A stretch of DNA of 6,943 nucleotides from Balneolaceae bacterium UBA3186 (GTDB lineage Bacteria > Bacteroidota > Rhodothermia > Balneolales > Balneolaceae): the NCBI GenBank assembly GCA_002364085.1, contig DEXK01000009.1, forward strand, positions 1 through 6,943. The letters are read 5' to 3'. The position numbers and the translations under genes are program-made. The notes beneath the pieces are model-generated. The model was not told the DNA's origin, searched no databases, and saw only the letters and a list, made by a program, of their open reading frames with translations. This document shows positions 5,397 through 6,943 of the stretch, one piece after another (position 1 is the first letter of the stretch; each line of letters starts with the position of its first letter).

Positions 5397-5592
5397 AAGC
5401 CACCGCCTTTGATCTTACATCCATCACGGTATGCTCGCGCATCCATTGAAGATTGTTCCAGTTCTTTTGAGCCGGAAACATTGGAACGGGCTTAGAAAGA
5501 AAATTCCAACCATACTCCAAGTGATTAAACTCATATCGGTTTTTTCCATCATTGTATCTGTACCAAAGGGTAATGTGGTAAAATCTCATCAT
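5395..5592 (-). CDS. Small hypothetical protein, 65 aa
   Basis: Not recognised. It is rich in aromatics and Asn (F-Y-H-I-T-L-W-Y-R-Y-N-D-G near the N-terminus, then W-N-F and W-N-N-L-Q-W-M), with no signal peptide or long hydrophobic helix. Two consecutive Met codons start it; the first (5590-5592) lies 2 nt after the TGA of the 51-aa gene upstream, fitting translational coupling. The stop at 5395-5397 is followed by the AT-rich leader of the next gene. The tight fit between two other small genes supports it as real. The overlapping plus-strand frame (5431-5634) has no comparable support. Confidence 0.7.
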   Translation of the reverse strand: MMRFYHITLWYRYNDGKNRYEFNHLEYGWNFLSKPVPMFPAQKNWNNLQWMREHTVMDVRSKAVA

Positions 5593-5594
5593 TA

Positions 5595-5750
5595 TCAGTT
5601 AAGTGAGTTTACATGTGAGGTTTCAAATTTATAGCCGGTATGTGCTTTCCGCGTAATCACTACCACAAAAGTAGGATGCTTCAATACCTGACTTTTATAC
5701 GCCATCACAGAATGCAACAGCTCCGGCTTCTTCGATTCGTTGTTCTTCAT
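5595..5750 (-). CDS. Small hypothetical protein, 51 aa
   Basis: Found by hand translation: M-K-N-N-E-S-K-K-P-E-L-L at the start, a V-F-type strand (H-P-T-F-V-V-V-I-T-R-K) in the middle, ending S-H-V-N-S-L-N then TGA. No family recognised and no membrane segment. Support: it fills the gap between the 138-aa and 65-aa genes on the same strand, the ATG comes 1 nt after a copy of the AT-rich leader, and its stop is 2 nt from the next ATG. A plus-strand frame (5640-6170) overlaps it and the next gene antisense, and is rejected. Confidence 0.7.
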   Translation of the reverse strand: MKNNESKKPELLHSVMAYKSQVLKHPTFVVVITRKAHTGYKFETSHVNSLN

Positions 5751-5785
5751 CAATTCTTAATTCTTAATTTTGAATTTTTAATTCC
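5751..5785 (-). repeat. AT-rich leader repeat, copy 2
   Basis: On the minus strand this is a run of AATTAAAAATTC, AAAATTAAGAATT and AAGAATT units ending 1 nt before the ATG of the 51-aa gene. It shares GGAATTAAAAATT and ATTAAGAAT with copy 1 at 5362-5396. The stop codon of the 138-aa gene (5778-5780) lies inside it, so gene end and leader overlap. Confidence 0.6.
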
Positions 5786-6194
5786 CCTTCAGGGTAAAGT
5801 AGTACTTCCCATTCGGGTCTTTCTTCCTATCGAACTTATTCTCCAGTTCGGCAGCGGCGATTCCTTTTCGCTCCATCCAAGTCAATGCCTCTTCGTAGGT
5901 CATCTTTCCGGTCATACCCATTCGCTTCAATTGGCTGTCCTTAAAGCGCTGCTCTTTTTGTCGCTTCAGGCGCATCCAACTAATCAAAGTGCGGTACACG
6001 CTCAGGTATTTTTTTTGGAGGGGTTTGTGGTTCTCCATTTCCTCAAGAGTGATCAGGATCTCTTGCTTGGTGTAATCACTTTCGTTGAGCTTGTCAATTT
6101 CCGCATTTGTAATTTGATACTTCATGCCGGAAACGTTCCGCAACTCCTCAGCGATGTACTTCTTAAATAACTCTTTGTCGATGGGTTGGGTCAT
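5778..6194 (-). CDS. Hypothetical phage protein, 138 aa
   Basis: A soluble, strongly charged, largely helical protein. The middle, N-H-K-P-L-Q-K-K-Y-L-S-V-Y-R-T-L-I-S-W (about 55-73), resembles the 'K-Y-x-S-x-Y-x-T-L-x-x-W' ending seen in some phage replication or DnaD-like proteins; this is a weak likeness and I give no family. The C-terminus has a second basic helix and K-Y-Y-F-T-L-K-G-N. The ATG at 6192-6194 lies one nucleotide after the ASCH-gene stop (TGA-T-ATG), so the two are probably translationally coupled. A nucleic-acid-binding role would suit the basic composition but is not shown. Confidence 0.8.
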   Translation of the reverse strand: MTQPIDKELFKKYIAEELRNVSGMKYQITNAEIDKLNESDYTKQEILITLEEMENHKPLQKKYLSVYRTLISWMRLKRQKEQRFKDSQLKRMGMTGKMTYEEALTWMERKGIAAAELENKFDRKKDPNGKYYFTLKGN

Positions 6195-6195
6195 A

Positions 6196-6558
6196 TCAAT
6201 ATCTGAAGTCTGTCCAGTGAATGATTTTGCCTTTAAAGTCTGAAGAGAACCATTCTAAAAATTCACTATATGTTCTGAATCCATCATTTAGGTAAAGACT
6301 TTTAAAATCACGAAGTGGAATACTTTTACCGTCGACAAACACATCGAATGTCTTTTTATCGTAGTATTTAATTTCAAAGCTTTGCACACTCACACACTCA
6401 CTTTCTAAAAAGCAGTTATAGTTCTTGCTTCTAACTCCGGTCGCACACTGAATAGAGTTGCCGGCTTTCCATCTATCTGTTGAATCTTCTCTGATAGTAT
6501 GAATCTTAGTTCCGTTTAAAATCGGATCTACGAATTGTGGTTTAAAAGAAAGTATCAC
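6196..6558 (-). CDS. ASCH (PUA-like) domain protein, YqfB-like
   Basis: 120 aa, about the length of E. coli YqfB. The N-terminus reads L-S-F-K-P-Q-F-V-D-P-I-L-N-G-T-K-I-H-T-I-R (3-23), followed by R-W-K-A-G-N (29-34), matching the ASCH pattern of a G-x-K-x-x-T-I-R motif and then W-K-x-G-D. The C-terminal D-G-F-x-x-x-x-E-F-L-E-W-F (92-104) is also typical. In YqfB, an N4-acetylcytidine amidohydrolase, a Lys and a Thr in this motif are catalytic; K18 and T21 occupy those places here. The third catalytic residue (Glu) cannot be assigned with certainty. It may act on modified nucleosides or bind RNA. ATGA overlap with the membrane-protein gene upstream. Confidence 0.85.
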   Translation of the reverse strand: MILSFKPQFVDPILNGTKIHTIREDSTDRWKAGNSIQCATGVRSKNYNCFLESECVSVQSFEIKYYDKKTFDVFVDGKSIPLRDFKSLYLNDGFRTYSEFLEWFSSDFKGKIIHWTDFRY

Positions 6559-6821
6559 TTGCCCTCCGTTTTATGATCCGGGTTCGAGCAATTCGCCTTG
6601 TGAATGTATTCGTGCGTATGCGCAAATCGTATGTAAGTACAACCATCATAATTTTGAACCATTGGTTCTCTCATGCGGTCTGTTATATTTACTCGTTCTA
6701 TATTATCTAAATCGTAGGTTTTAATAGTTGCAATGACTCCAATTGAGAGAAATAACAAAACGATTATTGTCAGTGCTATTCTAAATCCTTTATTTTTACT
6801 TTTTAATTCATCATCTTTCAT
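6555..6821 (-). CDS. Small single-pass membrane protein with Cys/His-rich tail
   Basis: 88 aa. Basic, charged N-terminus (K7, K9, K11, R14), one hydrophobic segment at about 13-33, then a polar tail expected outside the cytoplasm by the positive-inside rule. The tail has G-C-T-Y-I-R-F (60-66) and H-x-H-x-x-x-H-x-x-x-C (68-78), then P-D-H-K (81-84). A tail with Gly-x-x-Tyr-Ile and H-K-x-N-C is a form I recall from small proteins of Bacteroidota phages, function unknown. C61, H68, H70, H74, C78 and H83 could bind metal or form a disulfide; this is inference. Its ATG overlaps the upstream stop (ATGA, 6821-6818) and its stop overlaps the ASCH start (ATGA), so it sits inside a coupled chain. Confidence 0.8.
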   Translation of the reverse strand: MKDDELKSKNKGFRIALTIIVLLFLSIGVIATIKTYDLDNIERVNITDRMREPMVQNYDGCTYIRFAHTHEYIHKANCSNPDHKTEGK

Positions 6822-6943
6822 TTTTCCATCTCCATTTTTGTTTGTCCGGTTTGTTTATCCAGGAGATCTCTTTTGTATCTCCTGATAAATTTCTCAACAT
6901 CTAATCGGTCGCTCTTCTTTAAAAAAGTGCTCCGATATTGAAA
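6818..6943 (-). CDS. C-terminal end of a gene entering from the right edge (partial)
   Basis: 41 residues of an open frame that continues past the window edge; no start codon is visible. It reads F-Q-Y-R-S-T-F-L-K-K-S-D-R, then a basic helical segment V-E-K-F-I-R-R-Y-K-R-D-L-L-D-K and ends M-E-M-E-K before TGA. The stop overlaps the next ATG as ATGA, the same coupling as in its neighbours, which supports it as genuine. No family can be named from this fragment. Confidence 0.65.
   Translation of the reverse strand, partial: FQYRSTFLKKSDRLDVEKFIRRYKRDLLDKQTGQTKMEMEK
6856..6887. repeat. Hairpin inside the partial gene
   Basis: AGGAGAT (6861-6867) and ATCTCCT (6877-6883) pair across a 9-nt loop, extended by TATC/GATA (6856-6859 with 6884-6887) if C6860 bulges. 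It lies in coding sequence, has no T-run after it, and includes an SD-like AGGAG on both strands. Probably incidental, although it could hide a ribosome site. Confidence 0.4.

Noticed and set aside
5640..6170. 176-aa plus-strand ORF
   Set aside because: Antisense to the 138-aa and 51-aa genes, which have coupled starts and stops; its hydrophobic, His/Leu/Phe-rich composition is typical of a shadow frame.

Overview
This looks like a piece of a temperate phage or prophage of a Bacteroidota host. The evidence is the gene content (a lysis-type lipoprotein, an orphan adenine methylase, an SPP1 gp7/Mu F-like head protein, a BRO-N protein, DUF2513, ASCH and many tiny hypothetical genes), moderate-to-low GC, tightly overlapping genes, and weak or absent Shine-Dalgarno sites with AT-rich leaders. 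No integrase, replication gene or taxonomic marker is visible, so the host assignment is an inference.

Layout. The left part (1-2080) reads on the plus strand: a lipoprotein with a C-terminal membrane segment that fits a unimolecular spanin (25-510), an overlapping D12-class DNA adenine methylase (507-1262), and a very AT-rich DUF2971 gene (1307-2080). From 2077 to the right edge every gene reads on the minus strand. In order of transcription these are: a partial gene entering from the right edge (6943-6818), a small membrane protein, an ASCH/YqfB-like protein, a 138-aa phage protein, three tiny genes (51, 65 and 51 aa), a minor head/head-morphogenesis protein, a DUF1737-like protein, a 69-aa unknown, a DUF2513 protein, a 143-aa unknown, a second lipoprotein, a 241-bp noncoding region rich in inverted repeats, and a short BRO-N protein. 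The plus and minus blocks converge at 2077-2080, where the two stop codons overlap in one TTAA.

How it may work together. The minus block is almost certainly co-transcribed over long stretches, because most neighbours overlap by 1-4 nt or lie 0-12 nt apart. It mixes an apparent structural gene with accessory genes. The plus block looks like the end of a lysis module followed by cargo (methylase, DUF2971). Two 51-aa genes (5206-5361 and 5595-5750) were found by translating the gaps by hand.

The most interesting signal is the noncoding region 2380-2620 in front of the BRO-N gene. It carries three related arms (two direct copies and one inverted copy). On the minus-strand transcript these allow two mutually exclusive 13-14 bp pairings, one of which covers the nucleotides immediately before the BRO-N start codon. 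A separate nested hairpin lies just upstream. This may be an RNA switch, a structured small RNA or a DNA operator. The sequence alone does not decide between them.
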